Notes: generated from the letters alone by a model not told the origin. A stretch of DNA of 64,000 nt from Halopseudomonas xinjiangensis (GCA_011050525.1 DRFO01000030.1:124001-188000); one strand, 5' to 3'; positions 45,947 through 55,574 are shown, counted from the stretch's first letter. A program made the numbers and translations.

Positions 45947-47098
45947 TTAATTCTGACGTCGTTTATTTGACAGACGCTTCAGGCGCAGGGTCGAATACGT
46001 TATCAATCCCACCCCTGGAAGCAATACCAGGCTGATCAAAAGGCTGATCCAGACGCTTTGGGTTCGGATGCGATACGCCCCGGCCATTAGCTCGTCGGTG
46101 GGGATCAGCAATGCCAGATAGGTATCGGCTATATGCTGGAGGGTCAGTTTTTTCTGCAGCACCAGCCACTGACGACCTTCGAGCACCATGGTGGTTTCGC
46201 GCTCCATCAGGTAGCCATCCTCTGCCAGAGTAGCCAGCAGCGTACTGCCTAGTTCATTGAAGGTTTTCAAGCGTAGCTCGCTGCCATGAGCCGTGTTCAT
46301 GATGCGCCTGGCGTCCTGATAGGCGAGCACGGTGCCCTGATCGTCATAAAGCAGCAACTCCGACGCAGCGGTTGCGCCATGACCGGCAAGGATCGTTGAA
46401 AGCCGGTTAAGAGTAATGTCAGCGCCAATAACCGTGCGATCGCCTGCCGAACGCGCCACGGTAGTGCCGAACTCGCTGGTGCTGAAAAAAACGTAGGGTT
46501 TGGTGATGATATGCGTGTCGCTGTTTGTCGCAGCCTGATACCAGCCGCGCTGACGCGGATCGAAACCCGTGTCAGTCTGGGGCCGTGTTTCCAATAGTTT
46601 CAAATTTTGATCGTAAAAAAGGTGCAATGTTTCCCCTGATGTCGCTTGGTTGTCTATATGCCACACCATCCACATCGCTGCGTCCGGCACGTCGAAGCGC
46701 TCGCGCATCTGGGTTTCATGAAGCGGCCGCATCAACAACAGATCACCGTCTTGCCAGCCAGCATAAATGGCGTTGAGATGAGGTTGGCCCGTTAGCACCT
46801 GGGAAAATTTTTCCAGATAAACGAGTCGCTGAGTCAGGTTTAGAGCAGCGTCGAACGGCTCCAGAGCGAGCAGATTCAAAGCTTGGATGGGTGCGCGGTA
46901 GGTGTGGATGAGGCTTTGCTGGACGCGTTGCGCCGCACCGGCGAGCAATACGTTTCCTGAATCAACGATAATCCTGCTGTGTTGCTGATACTGCAGCGCT
47001 GCCAGCAGAAGACTGGTTGCCAGCAGAATAACCACACCCAGCAATAACAAGACCCAGGAGGGAAGGGTAGATTGTGGAGGTGGGGACCTGCTGCTCAT
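45947..47098 (-). CDS. Orphan membrane-anchored double-Cache sensor domain protein
   Basis: 383 residues: N-terminal transmembrane helix (about 12-35), an extracytoplasmic region (about 40-340) with the dCache landmarks FDPRQRGWYQAA (about 180) and VIGADITLNRLSTIL (about 230), and a second transmembrane helix (about 347-370), ending a few residues later in a basic tail. Cache domains sense small molecules, normally feeding a HAMP, kinase, GGDEF, cyclase or chemotaxis module; none is fused here or encoded next to it. ATG 47098 has AGGA. It lies 37 bases after tatD on the same strand. Confidence 0.8.
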   Translation of the reverse strand: MSSRSPPPQSTLPSWVLLLLGVVILLATSLLLAALQYQQHSRIIVDSGNVLLAGAAQRVQQSLIHTYRAPIQALNLLALEPFDAALNLTQRLVYLEKFSQVLTGQPHLNAIYAGWQDGDLLLMRPLHETQMRERFDVPDAAMWMVWHIDNQATSGETLHLFYDQNLKLLETRPQTDTGFDPRQRGWYQAATNSDTHIITKPYVFFSTSEFGTTVARSAGDRTVIGADITLNRLSTILAGHGATAASELLLYDDQGTVLAYQDARRIMNTAHGSELRLKTFNELGSTLLATLAEDGYLMERETTMVLEGRQWLVLQKKLTLQHIADTYLALLIPTDELMAGAYRIRTQSVWISLLISLVLLPGVGLITYSTLRLKRLSNKRRQN

Positions 47099-47135
47099 AC
47101 TCGTTCCTGGAGCCGGAGTTAGTCCTGAATATAGA

Positions 47136-47936
47136 CTATGCGCAGAAAATCGGCAGATTGAAAAAGGCCCTGGCGGTAGCTGTAGTGTGGTCAGCCAGCT
47201 CCTCAAGGGTTTCATTCCGGCAATGGGCTACGGTCTGCGCCACCTCGGTGATGAAGGCTGGCTCATTACGGCGATTCCTTGGTTTTGGATTGAGGGTGCG
47301 TGGCAGCAACCAGGGCGCGTCGGTCTCAAGCATCAGCCGTCCGGATGGCACTTCAGCCACCAGCGCCTGGATAGGGGTGCCCCGTCGTTCATCGCAGATC
47401 CAGCCAGTAATGCCAATGTGCAGGTCCAGATCCAGATAGCGGTAGAGAGCTTCCCGGTCGGCGGTGAAACAATGAACAACCGCTGCGGGCAGTCGGTCGC
47501 GCCAGTGTTTCAATATGTCGATGAGCGTTTTGCTGGCATCACGCTCATGCAGAAACACCGGATAGCCGAGCTCTGCTGCGATCTCGAGCTGATCTTCCAG
47601 GGCTTTTATTTGCTGAGGGCGGGGAGAAAAGTCCCTATTGAAGTCCAGACCGCATTCGCCGATGGCTTTTACACAGTCGGCCTGGGCAAGAAGGCGCAAA
47701 TCCTTTGCCTGTTCGTTTGACCAGTTACGGGCTTCATGGGGATGCATGCCGGCGGTGCAGAACAGTCGTTCGGGGGATTGGGCACACAGGGCCTGAACCT
47801 CCGAACACCCCTCGATAGAGGTGACAGTCAACACCATTTGGCTGATGTTGGCTGCCCAGGCTCTATCGAGTACCGAATCACGGTCCTTATCAAAGGCGGC
47901 GTCAGACAGATTGACGCCGATATCGATCCATTCCAC
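47136..47936 (-). CDS. tatD: TatD-family metal-dependent hydrolase/DNase
   Basis: 266 residues, TIM-barrel amidohydrolase-like. Family motifs: IDIGVNLSD start, TAGMHPHEA, AIGECGLDFNRDF, FLHERDA, VHCFTAD and LETDAPWL, providing the two-metal histidine/aspartate/glutamate ligands. TatD enzymes are 3'-5' exonucleases and may also act in D-aminoacyl-tRNA or DNA repair pathways. The gene starts nine bases after the helicase stop on the same strand, so may be co-transcribed with it and the Cache gene. Confidence 0.92.
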   Translation of the reverse strand: MEWIDIGVNLSDAAFDKDRDSVLDRAWAANISQMVLTVTSIEGCSEVQALCAQSPERLFCTAGMHPHEARNWSNEQAKDLRLLAQADCVKAIGECGLDFNRDFSPRPQQIKALEDQLEIAAELGYPVFLHERDASKTLIDILKHWRDRLPAAVVHCFTADREALYRYLDLDLHIGITGWICDERRGTPIQALVAEVPSGRLMLETDAPWLLPRTLNPKPRNRRNEPAFITEVAQTVAHCRNETLEELADHTTATARAFFNLPIFCA

Positions 47937-47945
47937 GACCGAAGT

Positions 47946-49661
47946 CTAGACGCTTCGGGGCGGACGCGGAGCGCGGGGCTTGCTGGGAAAATCCTTCTTC
48001 GGCCCCTTGCTGCGAGGAGGACGATCCGGGCGCTCTACTTCACCTGCTGGCAATGGCCAGGCACGGATCTGCAGCGCTACACCATTGATTTCGATGCTGG
48101 CCAGCTTGCCGAGTGTGGCATCGTCCATTTGTGGTAGATAGACGCCGGTATGCTCGGTGAACATCTTGATATGACCGATTTGCTGACGCTGCAGACGACC
48201 ATGCTTGACCAGCGCATCAACCAGCGGCTTGGGCATCAGGCCGTTGGCGCGCCCGCCCTGCACCTTGTAGCGTACCAGACCACTGTCCCGATCATCGCTG
48301 GTGTCACGGCGCGGCGGAGCAGCGGGCAAGTCGGCAACGGGTTCAACAAGAGTCTTGGCGCTGGGCAAAATCGCCAGCAAGCTCGCCGCCAGCTCATGGG
48401 GTTCCATGTTGGTCAGTTCAAGCAGATCGTTGACCAGTTGCTGCTGCAGCGCGCCGGTAGCATCCCGGGCGGTGTTCAGGCGGGTCGCAAGCTTGGCCAG
48501 ACGCCCGGTGCGTACCGCATCGGCGCTCGGCAGAGCTTGTGATTCGATCTTCTGACCTGTGGCTTTTTCCAGCACATGCAGGAGGCGCCGTTCGCGCGGA
48601 GTGGCGAACAGAATCGCCGTTCCAGAGCGGCCCGCACGACCGGTACGGCCAATACGATGTACGTAGGATTCGCTGTCATGCGGCACGTCGTAATTGAGTA
48701 CGTGGGAAATGCGCTCCACGTCCAGGCCGCGAGCGGCTACGTCGGTCGCTACCACAATATCCAGCAGGCCGCGCTTGAGCCGGTCGACGACCTGCTCACG
48801 CAATTGCTGGCTCAAATCGCCATTCAGGGCCGCTGCGGCAAAGCCGCGGGCTTCCAGGCGTTCGGCCAATTCCATGCTGGCGGTCTTGGTCCGGACGAAG
48901 ACGATCATGGCCTCGACCGGCTCGACTTCGAGCAGGCGGGTCATGGCATCGAGCTTGTGGTGGTTGGACACTTCCCAGACTTTCTGAGTAATGGTGTCCA
49001 GACTGCTGCTTACGCCGCTGTGCAGGCGAATTTCCTTTGGTTCGCGCATGTGCTTGCGGGCAACCGTGCGAACGCCAGCAGGCATAGTGGCGGAAAAAAG
49101 CGCCTTCTGCGTTTCAGCGGGTACTTTTTCGAAGACCGCATCCAGGTCGTCGGCAAAGCCCATCTTGAGCATCTCATCCGCCTCGTCCAGCACCAGGAAG
49201 CGCATATTTTCAAACTTGATGCTGCCGCGACGCATGTGGTCTGTCAGACGGCCTGGTGTAGCTACCACGACGTGTGCGCCGCGCTCCAGTGCCTTGAACT
49301 GCGGAGCAAAGGCAGAACCGCCATACAAGGCTAGTACCGAAAAGCCGCGCATGTTCTGAGCATAGCGCTGGAACGCTTCGGCAACCTGCAAGGCCAGCTC
49401 ACGGGTTGGTGTCAGGATCAGCGCCTGGGTAGCACGAATACTCACATCGATGCCTGCCAGAACCGGTAAGGCAAATGCAGCAGTCTTGCCGGTGCCGGTC
49501 TGGGCCAAGCCAAGCAGATCGTCACCAGCCAAAAGGGTAGGTATTGCCTCAGCCTGGATAGGGGAGGGTGTTTCATAACCGAGGCTATTCAAAGCCTCAA
49601 GGAGCGGTGCAGGCAAGCCAAGATCGGCAAACTGCGGTGCCGCCGGAGCGGTATCGGACAT
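47946..49661 (-). CDS. deaD: DEAD-box RNA helicase with DbpA-type RNA-binding domain
   Basis: 571 residues. Q motif (FADLGLPAPLLEALNSLGYETPSPIQ), Walker A AQTGTGKT (about 53-60), PTRELALQ, TPGRL, VLDEADEML (about 155), SAT, ARGLDVERI and HRIGRTGRAGR are all intact. The C-terminus (about 475-550) is a DbpA/CsdA RNA-binding domain followed by a basic tail RPPRSKGPKKDF. It remodels RNA or ribosomal precursors. ATG 49661; the frame from 49739 lacks a good start. CsdA/DeaD versus DbpA assignment is less certain than the family. Confidence 0.9.
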   Translation of the reverse strand: MSDTAPAAPQFADLGLPAPLLEALNSLGYETPSPIQAEAIPTLLAGDDLLGLAQTGTGKTAAFALPVLAGIDVSIRATQALILTPTRELALQVAEAFQRYAQNMRGFSVLALYGGSAFAPQFKALERGAHVVVATPGRLTDHMRRGSIKFENMRFLVLDEADEMLKMGFADDLDAVFEKVPAETQKALFSATMPAGVRTVARKHMREPKEIRLHSGVSSSLDTITQKVWEVSNHHKLDAMTRLLEVEPVEAMIVFVRTKTASMELAERLEARGFAAAALNGDLSQQLREQVVDRLKRGLLDIVVATDVAARGLDVERISHVLNYDVPHDSESYVHRIGRTGRAGRSGTAILFATPRERRLLHVLEKATGQKIESQALPSADAVRTGRLAKLATRLNTARDATGALQQQLVNDLLELTNMEPHELAASLLAILPSAKTLVEPVADLPAAPPRRDTSDDRDSGLVRYKVQGGRANGLMPKPLVDALVKHGRLQRQQIGHIKMFTEHTGVYLPQMDDATLGKLASIEINGVALQIRAWPLPAGEVERPDRPPRSKGPKKDFPSKPRAPRPPRSV

Positions 49662-49802
49662 ACGAGAAGTGAACCTTGGGGAATAATTAGATCGAATAGT
49701 ATACGCGCAATGCGAAGAAATTGCCGCAACGTTTTTCATTAGCTAGTGATGCGCCCGCCTGGCTGTCAGGCTGGCATCTCAGATGGTATCGGAGGACTGT
49801 AT

Positions 49803-50762
49803 ATGGGACGCCTTGTGGAAGGTACGTGGCACGATGAATGGTACGACACCAAAAGCACCGGCGGAGCCTTTGTACGTGAGGACGCCGGCTTTCGCAACAA
49901 GGTCGAGACAGGCGGTCGGTTTGCGCCCGAATCGGGGCGCTACCATCTTTACGTATCTCTGGCGTGTCCATGGGCGCACCGCACGTTGATATTTCGTCGC
50001 CTCAAGCAACTTCAGCCGCATATTGGCGTGTCGGTGGTCGAACCACCCATGCTGGAGGAGGGTTGGACCTACGACCCGCCGGAGCCTCTCTACGGTTTCA
50101 CCCGGCATTACGAGCTCTACACCAAGGCGAAGGCTGATTATTCCGGCCGGGTGACTGTGCCGGTGTTATGGGATACGAAGGAGCGAACCATAGTCAATAA
50201 TGAATCGGCCGAGATTATCAGACTGTTCAACAGCGCCTTCGACGGGCTTACGGGTAATACGGACGACTACTATCCGCAAGACCTTCGGCAGGAAATCGAC
50301 AGCATTAACGACCGGGTTTATCACAAGATCAACAACGGTGTTTACAAAGCCGGTTTTGCTACCAGCCAGGACGCTTATGAGGAGGCCTGTGAGCAGCTGT
50401 TCATGGCACTGGACTGGGTAGAAACCATGCTTGATGAAAGGCGGTATCTGGCCGGCGATCGCATCACCGAGGCAGACTGGCGCTTATTCACTACCCTGGT
50501 GCGTTTTGACCCGGTATACCATGGGCATTTCAAGTGCAATATCCGCCGGATCGAGGATTATCCGAATATGGCCGGCTATTTGCGTGAGCTCTATCAGATA
50601 CCGGGTATCGCCAAGACGGTGAATCTGGACCATATCAAACAACACTATTACTACAGTCACGGCACCATAAACCCGACCCGGATCATCCCGCTGGGAGAAG
50701 GTATGGATCTCAATCTGCCGCACGGGCGGGGCGAGCAATTGGCCAGTTGGCTGGGGCTGTAG
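49803..50762 (+). CDS. yqjG: Glutathionyl-hydroquinone reductase (YqjG/Xi-class GST)
   Basis: 319 residues. The catalytic cysteine motif LACPWAHRT (Cys55), the NNESAEIIRLFN glutathione-binding segment and FDPVYHGHFKCN are characteristic of Xi-class glutathione transferases that reduce glutathionyl-hydroquinones. ATG 49803 has GGAGGA seven bases upstream; the open frame starting at 49746 is the leader. It is divergent from the helicase with 141 bases between. It is likely cytoplasmic and part of quinone or redox housekeeping. Confidence 0.94.
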   Translation: MGRLVEGTWHDEWYDTKSTGGAFVREDAGFRNKVETGGRFAPESGRYHLYVSLACPWAHRTLIFRRLKQLQPHIGVSVVEPPMLEEGWTYDPPEPLYGFTRHYELYTKAKADYSGRVTVPVLWDTKERTIVNNESAEIIRLFNSAFDGLTGNTDDYYPQDLRQEIDSINDRVYHKINNGVYKAGFATSQDAYEEACEQLFMALDWVETMLDERRYLAGDRITEADWRLFTTLVRFDPVYHGHFKCNIRRIEDYPNMAGYLRELYQIPGIAKTVNLDHIKQHYYYSHGTINPTRIIPLGEGMDLNLPHGRGEQLASWLGL

Positions 50763-50889
50763 AGGACTTAAATCGCTTTAGGCCTGGTGCGTCCTGGAAA
50801 CGTGGCCGCACCACCGTGGAATAACGCTTTTTAAGCTTGCGCAGCATGCGCGGGCTAGGGACGAGGCCACATAGAGGCCCCGCGCAGGC

Positions 50890-51387
50890 TTATGGGTAAT
50901 CGATAGCGGTAATCCAGTACAGCCGCTCTCCGGCTGGGGCGACGACGGCAATTTCATCGTCTACGGATTTGCCGAGCAAAGCGCGGGCCATGGGACTGTC
51001 GATGCTGATGTGTTGTTGTTTGGGATCAATTTCATCCGAGCCCACGATACGCACCTGCAGGCGCTTGCCGTCTTCGTCTTCCAGATCGACCCAGGCGCTG
51101 AAGAATACCTTGCTCGGGTCGGACGGCGGTTGATCGACTACCTTGAGGTTCTCCAGCCGTTTGCGTAAAAAGCGCACGCGGCTGTCTATCTCGCGCAGCA
51201 TCTTCTTGCCGTAGATATATTCGGCGTTTTCAGAACGATCTCCCAGTGCGGCTGCCTCGCTGACGGCTTGGGTCACGGCCGGCCTTTTGACATGCCAGAG
51301 TTCATGCAGCTCAGCACGCAGGCGTTGTGCCCCGGTCTCCGTAATCAGCGGCGTCCCCTCAGAGCGGGGCGGTCGATAGCGGCTCAC
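50890..51387 (-). CDS. greB: Transcript cleavage factor GreB
   Basis: 165 residues: N-terminal coiled-coil hairpin (about 10-80; ALGDRSENAEYIYGKK carries the acidic tip used in the polymerase channel) and C-terminal FKBP-like domain (DSPMARALLGKSVDDEI). The initial RPPRSEGTPLIT resembles GreB rather than GreA. Start is GTG at 51387, only three bases after the stop of the upstream ABC permease gene, so it shares the transcript. Rescues backtracked RNA polymerase. Confidence 0.94.
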   Translation of the reverse strand: MSRYRPPRSEGTPLITETGAQRLRAELHELWHVKRPAVTQAVSEAAALGDRSENAEYIYGKKMLREIDSRVRFLRKRLENLKVVDQPPSDPSKVFFSAWVDLEDEDGKRLQVRIVGSDEIDPKQQHISIDSPMARALLGKSVDDEIAVVAPAGERLYWITAIDYP

Positions 51388-51390
51388 TGT

Positions 51391-53895
51391 TCAGGTGCCC
51401 TGATTGATGAGCCGCATAGGACTCTGGTTGACTACGGCCCGGGTTCCCAGCGCGCCGGCCAGGCCGATGAGCAGTGCACCGGCTAGCGGCACCAGAAGCC
51501 AGAACAGGTAATGTGGAGCCCAGTCGAGATCCATCGCGAATCGATAGAGCAGCCAGGTAATCAGTTCTGCCGCTGCTATGGCCAGCAAACCAGCCAGCGC
51601 TCCGAGCAGGGCGAACTCCAGACGGTTGGCCCGCCGCAAAAGCTTTTTCCGAGCACCGAGTGTTCTCAACAAGGCGCCCTCATAGAGTCTTTCATCGAGC
51701 GTGGACTGCAGCGAGGCAAATAACACTGCGAACCCGGCCAGCAGCACGAACACCAGAACGTACTCAACCGCCAGCGTCACCTGAGCGAGAATGCTGCGGA
51801 TCTGTTCCAGGATGGCTTCCACTTCCAGCAGCGTCATGGCTGGAAACGCCTGGGCCAGCTCGCGAAGCTCTTCCCTTTTCTCCGAAGACAGGTTGAAGCT
51901 GGTGAGAATGGTGGTAGGCACGTCATTCAGCGTGCCCGGAGAGAACACCATGTAAAAGTTGGGCGTGAAGTTGTCCCATTCCACTTCCCGTATGCTGCTT
52001 ACGCTCGCTTCAAGCTGCGTTCCAGCAATAACGAAGGTCAGCACGTCACCCAACTGCACCCCCATGTTGTCGGCTAGTTCGGCTTCGATCGACACCATGG
52101 GGGTCTCCAGGTCGGACATTGCATTCCACCACCGACCTTCGCGTAATGTATTGTCTGCCGCCAGATCCGCTGACCAGGTCAGACTCAAGTCACGGTTGAT
52201 GGCCCGATCAGCCTGGGTATCCTTGGTCACCAGTTCGCGTACGGGTTGCCCGTTGACCTCGGTCAGACGGCCAGGGGTGACTGGATAAAGCGGGGCTGGG
52301 GTTGCTCCTATTTCATCCAGCTTGGCACGAAAGGCCTGTTCTTCAGCAGGAAGAATATTCAGTGCAAAATGATTGGGGGTGTCTTCCGGTAGCTGGGCGC
52401 TCCAGGTGTCCAGCAGCTCGGTCCGCAGTATCAGGATCACTACCATGGACATCAGAATCAGGCCAAACGAGAGGATTTGGCCCGCCGCGGTGGCCGGCTG
52501 TTTGAGCAGTTGTCCACTGCCCAGACGCCAGGCCAGGCTGGCATTGCGCAAGCGACCGCCGACCAGACGCAGCAGACTCCAGGCTATCAGTCCCAACAAT
52601 AGAACCGCACCGGCTCCCCCGAAGACCACCGCGACGGTTATCTGCAAATTGCCGGTGAACTGCCACATCAGGAGGCTCAATGCGGTCAAGGCCAGTCCAT
52701 AGATGATCCATCCGCTACTTGGCAGTGGCGCCAGATCACGACGCAGCACACGCAGCGGCGATACCTTTCCAAGCCGTATCAAGGGCGGCAGGGCAAACCC
52801 CGCCAGCCCGACCAGTCCTGTCGCTGTGCCTACCAACAAAGGGCTCAGCCCCACGCCCGGCAGATTGGGCGGAAGCAGGTCGCTAAGCAGCTGCACCAGC
52901 CCCCACTGCATGATCCAGCCGAGAAACAGGCCGATCAAAGTGGCGAACATACCGAGAAACGCCAGTTGGATAAGGAAGATGCTCATCACGCGGCGCCGAC
53001 TGGCACCCAGACAGCGGAGCAGAGCACTGGTATCGAAATGTCGGTTGGCAAAGCGACCGGCCGAGAGGGCAACCGCAACGCCCGATAGCACCACAGCGGC
53101 AATGCTCGATATGCCCAGAAACTGGCTGGCTCGGTCCAGCGCACTGCCGATCTGCCGGTTGTCGTCCGAGACGGTGGTCAGACGCTGATTGTCGGCGAGC
53201 CGTGGTTCGATCCACTGACGAAAGCCGGTCTGCTGGCCCTCATCACCGCTAAGCAGCAGCCGATACCGCACCCGGCTGCCTGGCTGGATGATGCCGGACG
53301 CCTCAAGGTCGTGCAGATTCATCAGGACTCGCGGAGTAAGGGAATAGAAATCTCCGGCTCGGTCCGGTTCATGGGTCAGCAGCGCGCTGACAACGAAGCG
53401 GCTCAAGCCGACCTCCAGCGTGCTACCCGGCTCTATCCCAAGCAGCGTCAACAATCTTGGCTCTATCCATATCTCTCCCCTCGGCGGGATAGCCGTCACC
53501 ACGCGCTCTTCCCCGAACAGATTACCGGCGATACGGACTTCACCCCGTAGCGGGTAACCTGGTCCCACCGCCTTGACGCTGGAAAGCTGCATATCGTCAT
53601 CACTGATCATGACGCTGGAGAACTCGACAACATCGGTGTACGCAAGTCCCCGGCGCTGCGCTTCTTGCAGAAACTCGGCGGGCAGGACGGCGCGCGAAGA
53701 AATGACCATATCCGCGCCCATGAATTCCGCTGCCCGGCTGACCATCCCCCGTTGCAGCCGATCGGTGAAGAAGCTGATCGCTGTGCTGACCAGGACAGCG
53801 ATTATCAAGGCGAAAACCAGCACTCGCAGCTCGCCGGCCTTCCACTCCCTTGCCAGGAGTCGGGTGGCCAGGGGCAGGGAACTGGCGCCGCTCAC
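51391..53895 (-). CDS. ABC transporter permease, YbbP-like (FtsX/MacB family)
   Basis: 834 residues from GTG 53895, in a GTGA overlap with the ATPase stop; TTG 53946 would extend into the ATPase gene. Topology: one N-terminal helix (about 22-42), a large periplasmic domain, three helices (about 260-380), a central pair (about 400-450), a second periplasmic domain and three C-terminal helices, ten in all, the YbbP/lipoprotein-releasing type. With the YbbA-like ATPase and tesA divergent, this matches the ybbAP-tesA arrangement; the substrate is not known, and a lysophospholipid or toxin role is proposed for homologues. Confidence 0.88.
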   Translation of the reverse strand: MSGASSLPLATRLLAREWKAGELRVLVFALIIAVLVSTAISFFTDRLQRGMVSRAAEFMGADMVISSRAVLPAEFLQEAQRRGLAYTDVVEFSSVMISDDDMQLSSVKAVGPGYPLRGEVRIAGNLFGEERVVTAIPPRGEIWIEPRLLTLLGIEPGSTLEVGLSRFVVSALLTHEPDRAGDFYSLTPRVLMNLHDLEASGIIQPGSRVRYRLLLSGDEGQQTGFRQWIEPRLADNQRLTTVSDDNRQIGSALDRASQFLGISSIAAVVLSGVAVALSAGRFANRHFDTSALLRCLGASRRRVMSIFLIQLAFLGMFATLIGLFLGWIMQWGLVQLLSDLLPPNLPGVGLSPLLVGTATGLVGLAGFALPPLIRLGKVSPLRVLRRDLAPLPSSGWIIYGLALTALSLLMWQFTGNLQITVAVVFGGAGAVLLLGLIAWSLLRLVGGRLRNASLAWRLGSGQLLKQPATAAGQILSFGLILMSMVVILILRTELLDTWSAQLPEDTPNHFALNILPAEEQAFRAKLDEIGATPAPLYPVTPGRLTEVNGQPVRELVTKDTQADRAINRDLSLTWSADLAADNTLREGRWWNAMSDLETPMVSIEAELADNMGVQLGDVLTFVIAGTQLEASVSSIREVEWDNFTPNFYMVFSPGTLNDVPTTILTSFNLSSEKREELRELAQAFPAMTLLEVEAILEQIRSILAQVTLAVEYVLVFVLLAGFAVLFASLQSTLDERLYEGALLRTLGARKKLLRRANRLEFALLGALAGLLAIAAAELITWLLYRFAMDLDWAPHYLFWLLVPLAGALLIGLAGALGTRAVVNQSPMRLINQGT

Positions 53896-54572
53896 AGGGC
53901 TGGTTCCAATAGTCGGCCCGCTTCGAGATGCAACGCGGACGCGCAACGTTCTGCCAGCCGGGCATCATGGGTAACCATCACTAGCGTGGTGCCCTGTTCA
54001 CGGTTGAGTTCAAACAGCAGATCGGTAATGCGCTGCCCGGTAGCGGCGTCCAGGTTTCCGGTAGGTTCGTCTGCAAACATAATATCCGGCTCGCTGGCAA
54101 AGGCGCGGGCGATGGCGACCCGCTGCTGCTCACCGCCGGAAAGCTGACGCGGATAATGAGTGACGCGCGGCGCCAGCCCAACGCGACTCAGCAGTTCGCT
54201 GGCCCTGGCCCGCGCGTCGCTACGGCCATGCAGCTCCAGAGGCAGCATGACGTTCTCCAGCGCGGTCAGGCTGCCCAGCAACTGGAATGACTGGAACACG
54301 AAGCCGACATGTTCTGCGCGTAGAGCTGCCCGCTGATCCTCATCCAGTTTAGTCAAGGACTTGCCAGCCAGTTCGACCTCTCCGTGGGTGGGCAGGTCCA
54401 GGCCCGCCAGCAAGCTCAGCAGTGTGGATTTTCCCGAGCCAGAAGCACCTACTATCGCCACGCTGCTTCCCCGTTCGATACGCAGGCTGACGTCATCCAG
54501 GATGGTTAACTCTGCTTCCGAGGTACTCACTACTTTGCTAAGGTGAGTGGCGATGATCACGCTATCCGACAT
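53892..54572 (-). CDS. ABC transporter ATP-binding protein, YbbA-like
   Basis: 226 residues. Walker A GASGSGKST (about 43-51), Q-loop FQSFQLL, signature LSGGEQQRVAIARA (about 145-158), Walker B DIMFADEPTGNLD (about 165-177) and the switch histidine in VMVTHDARLA. The EPTGNLD motif places it in the MacB/LolD/YbbA group of ATPases that pair with FtsX-like permeases. ATG 54572 is chosen by family alignment (MSDSVIIATHLSKVV); the frame opens further upstream through tesA. Only 12 bases separate its start from tesA on the other strand. Confidence 0.93.
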   Translation of the reverse strand: MSDSVIIATHLSKVVSTSEAELTILDDVSLRIERGSSVAIVGASGSGKSTLLSLLAGLDLPTHGEVELAGKSLTKLDEDQRAALRAEHVGFVFQSFQLLGSLTALENVMLPLELHGRSDARARASELLSRVGLAPRVTHYPRQLSGGEQQRVAIARAFASEPDIMFADEPTGNLDAATGQRITDLLFELNREQGTTLVMVTHDARLAERCASALHLEAGRLLEPAL

Positions 54573-54584
54573 GGTAAATGCCCT

Positions 54585-55202
54585 ATGAATTTGCTGAAGA
54601 AGTGCCTTGCAATCTGCTCGTTGTGTCTGATGGCGTTGCCAGCAGGAGCCCAGAGCATACTCGTGGTTGGAGATAGTATCAGCGCCGCTTTTGGTCTGGG
54701 AATTGAAGAAGGCTGGGTGAACCTGCTCCAGGAACGAATCGATGTGGAAAATTATCCGCATGAGGTGATCAATGCCTCGGTCAGCGGTGATACGACCGCA
54801 GGGGGGTTGGCCCGCCTGCCACGGCTGCTGGAGCGCCATCAGCCGGAGTTGGTGATAGTGGAATTGGGGGGTAACGATGGGCTGCGCGCGCTCTCCCCGG
54901 ACAATATGCAACAGAATCTTTCTGCGATGGTCGAGCAGTCCCAGGAAGCCGGCGCGGACGTTATTCTCCTGGGGATGCGTATACCGCCCAACTACGGTTT
55001 GCGCTACACCCAGGCCTTCGAACAGGCCTTTATCGAGGTAAGCGAAGAGCATGGGGTGCCTTTGCTGCCCTTTTTACTGGAAAATGTCGCCGAAGACCCG
55101 GCGCTGATGCAGTCGGACCGAATTCATCCTACTGCACAAGCGCAGCCCATCCTTCTGGATACGGCCTGGCCGGTCATCAGGGCGTGGCTGGATGAGCAGT
55201 AA
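54585..55202 (+). CDS. tesA: Acyl-CoA thioesterase I / lysophospholipase / arylesterase (TesA)
   Basis: 205 residues, exported SGNH hydrolase. Signal peptide (about 1-22, AGA-QS). Block I VVGDSISAAFG (Ser31 nucleophile), block II SVSGDTTAGG, block III GGNDGLR and block V DRIHPTAQAQ (Asp, His) are present. Periplasmic esterase for lipids. ATG 54585; a longer frame from 54543 is antisense to the ATPase start. Divergent from ybbAP-like genes with a 12-base gap, so both promoters must lie within the neighbouring coding sequences or overlap completely. Confidence 0.95.
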   Translation: MNLLKKCLAICSLCLMALPAGAQSILVVGDSISAAFGLGIEEGWVNLLQERIDVENYPHEVINASVSGDTTAGGLARLPRLLERHQPELVIVELGGNDGLRALSPDNMQQNLSAMVEQSQEAGADVILLGMRIPPNYGLRYTQAFEQAFIEVSEEHGVPLLPFLLENVAEDPALMQSDRIHPTAQAQPILLDTAWPVIRAWLDEQ

Positions 55203-55229
55203 TCCGAGTAAACATGAGGAGCGGGCAGG

Positions 55230-55574
55230 GTGACCCTATCGTGGATGGTCAGACGCTGGTGCGTGGTGGAACAGGACGAACAGCAAGATCTGTTCGTGGG
55301 AGACCCGTGGCACATGCACCTGGTGGACATCACCATGCGCCTGGATGTGCCGCGCGAGCGCACCCTGTGCGGGGATTTCTTGCCGTCTCGCCCGGTTTAC
55401 CGGGAACTGGAACGTCTCCAGTTGAAAGTGCTGTGCCCCGATTGTCTGGCTTTGGCACGGAGTCTGCGCGGAGGTAAGCGGCCGACCGCAATGCCACCGA
55501 AATCAGAGCACGGCGAATCCGGACAGTTCGATCTGTACGATGCGGGCAGGAATGTCAGTCATGATTCGTTGTAG
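55230..55574 (+). CDS. Hypothetical protein with CxxC motif upstream of L,D-transpeptidase
   Basis: 114 residues, soluble, no signal. Contains DLFVGDPWHMHLVDITMRLDVPRERTLCGDFLP and, near residue 70, LCPDCLALARSLR; with an earlier cysteine this could be a small metal-binding site. The C-terminal third is hydrophilic and probably disordered. GTG start 55230 has AGGAG nine bases upstream; ATG 55245 is an alternative. It overlaps the L,D-transpeptidase start by about 14 bases, so translation is coupled. No function is known to me. Confidence 0.7.
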   Translation: MTLSWMVRRWCVVEQDEQQDLFVGDPWHMHLVDITMRLDVPRERTLCGDFLPSRPVYRELERLQLKVLCPDCLALARSLRGGKRPTAMPPKSEHGESGQFDLYDAGRNVSHDSL

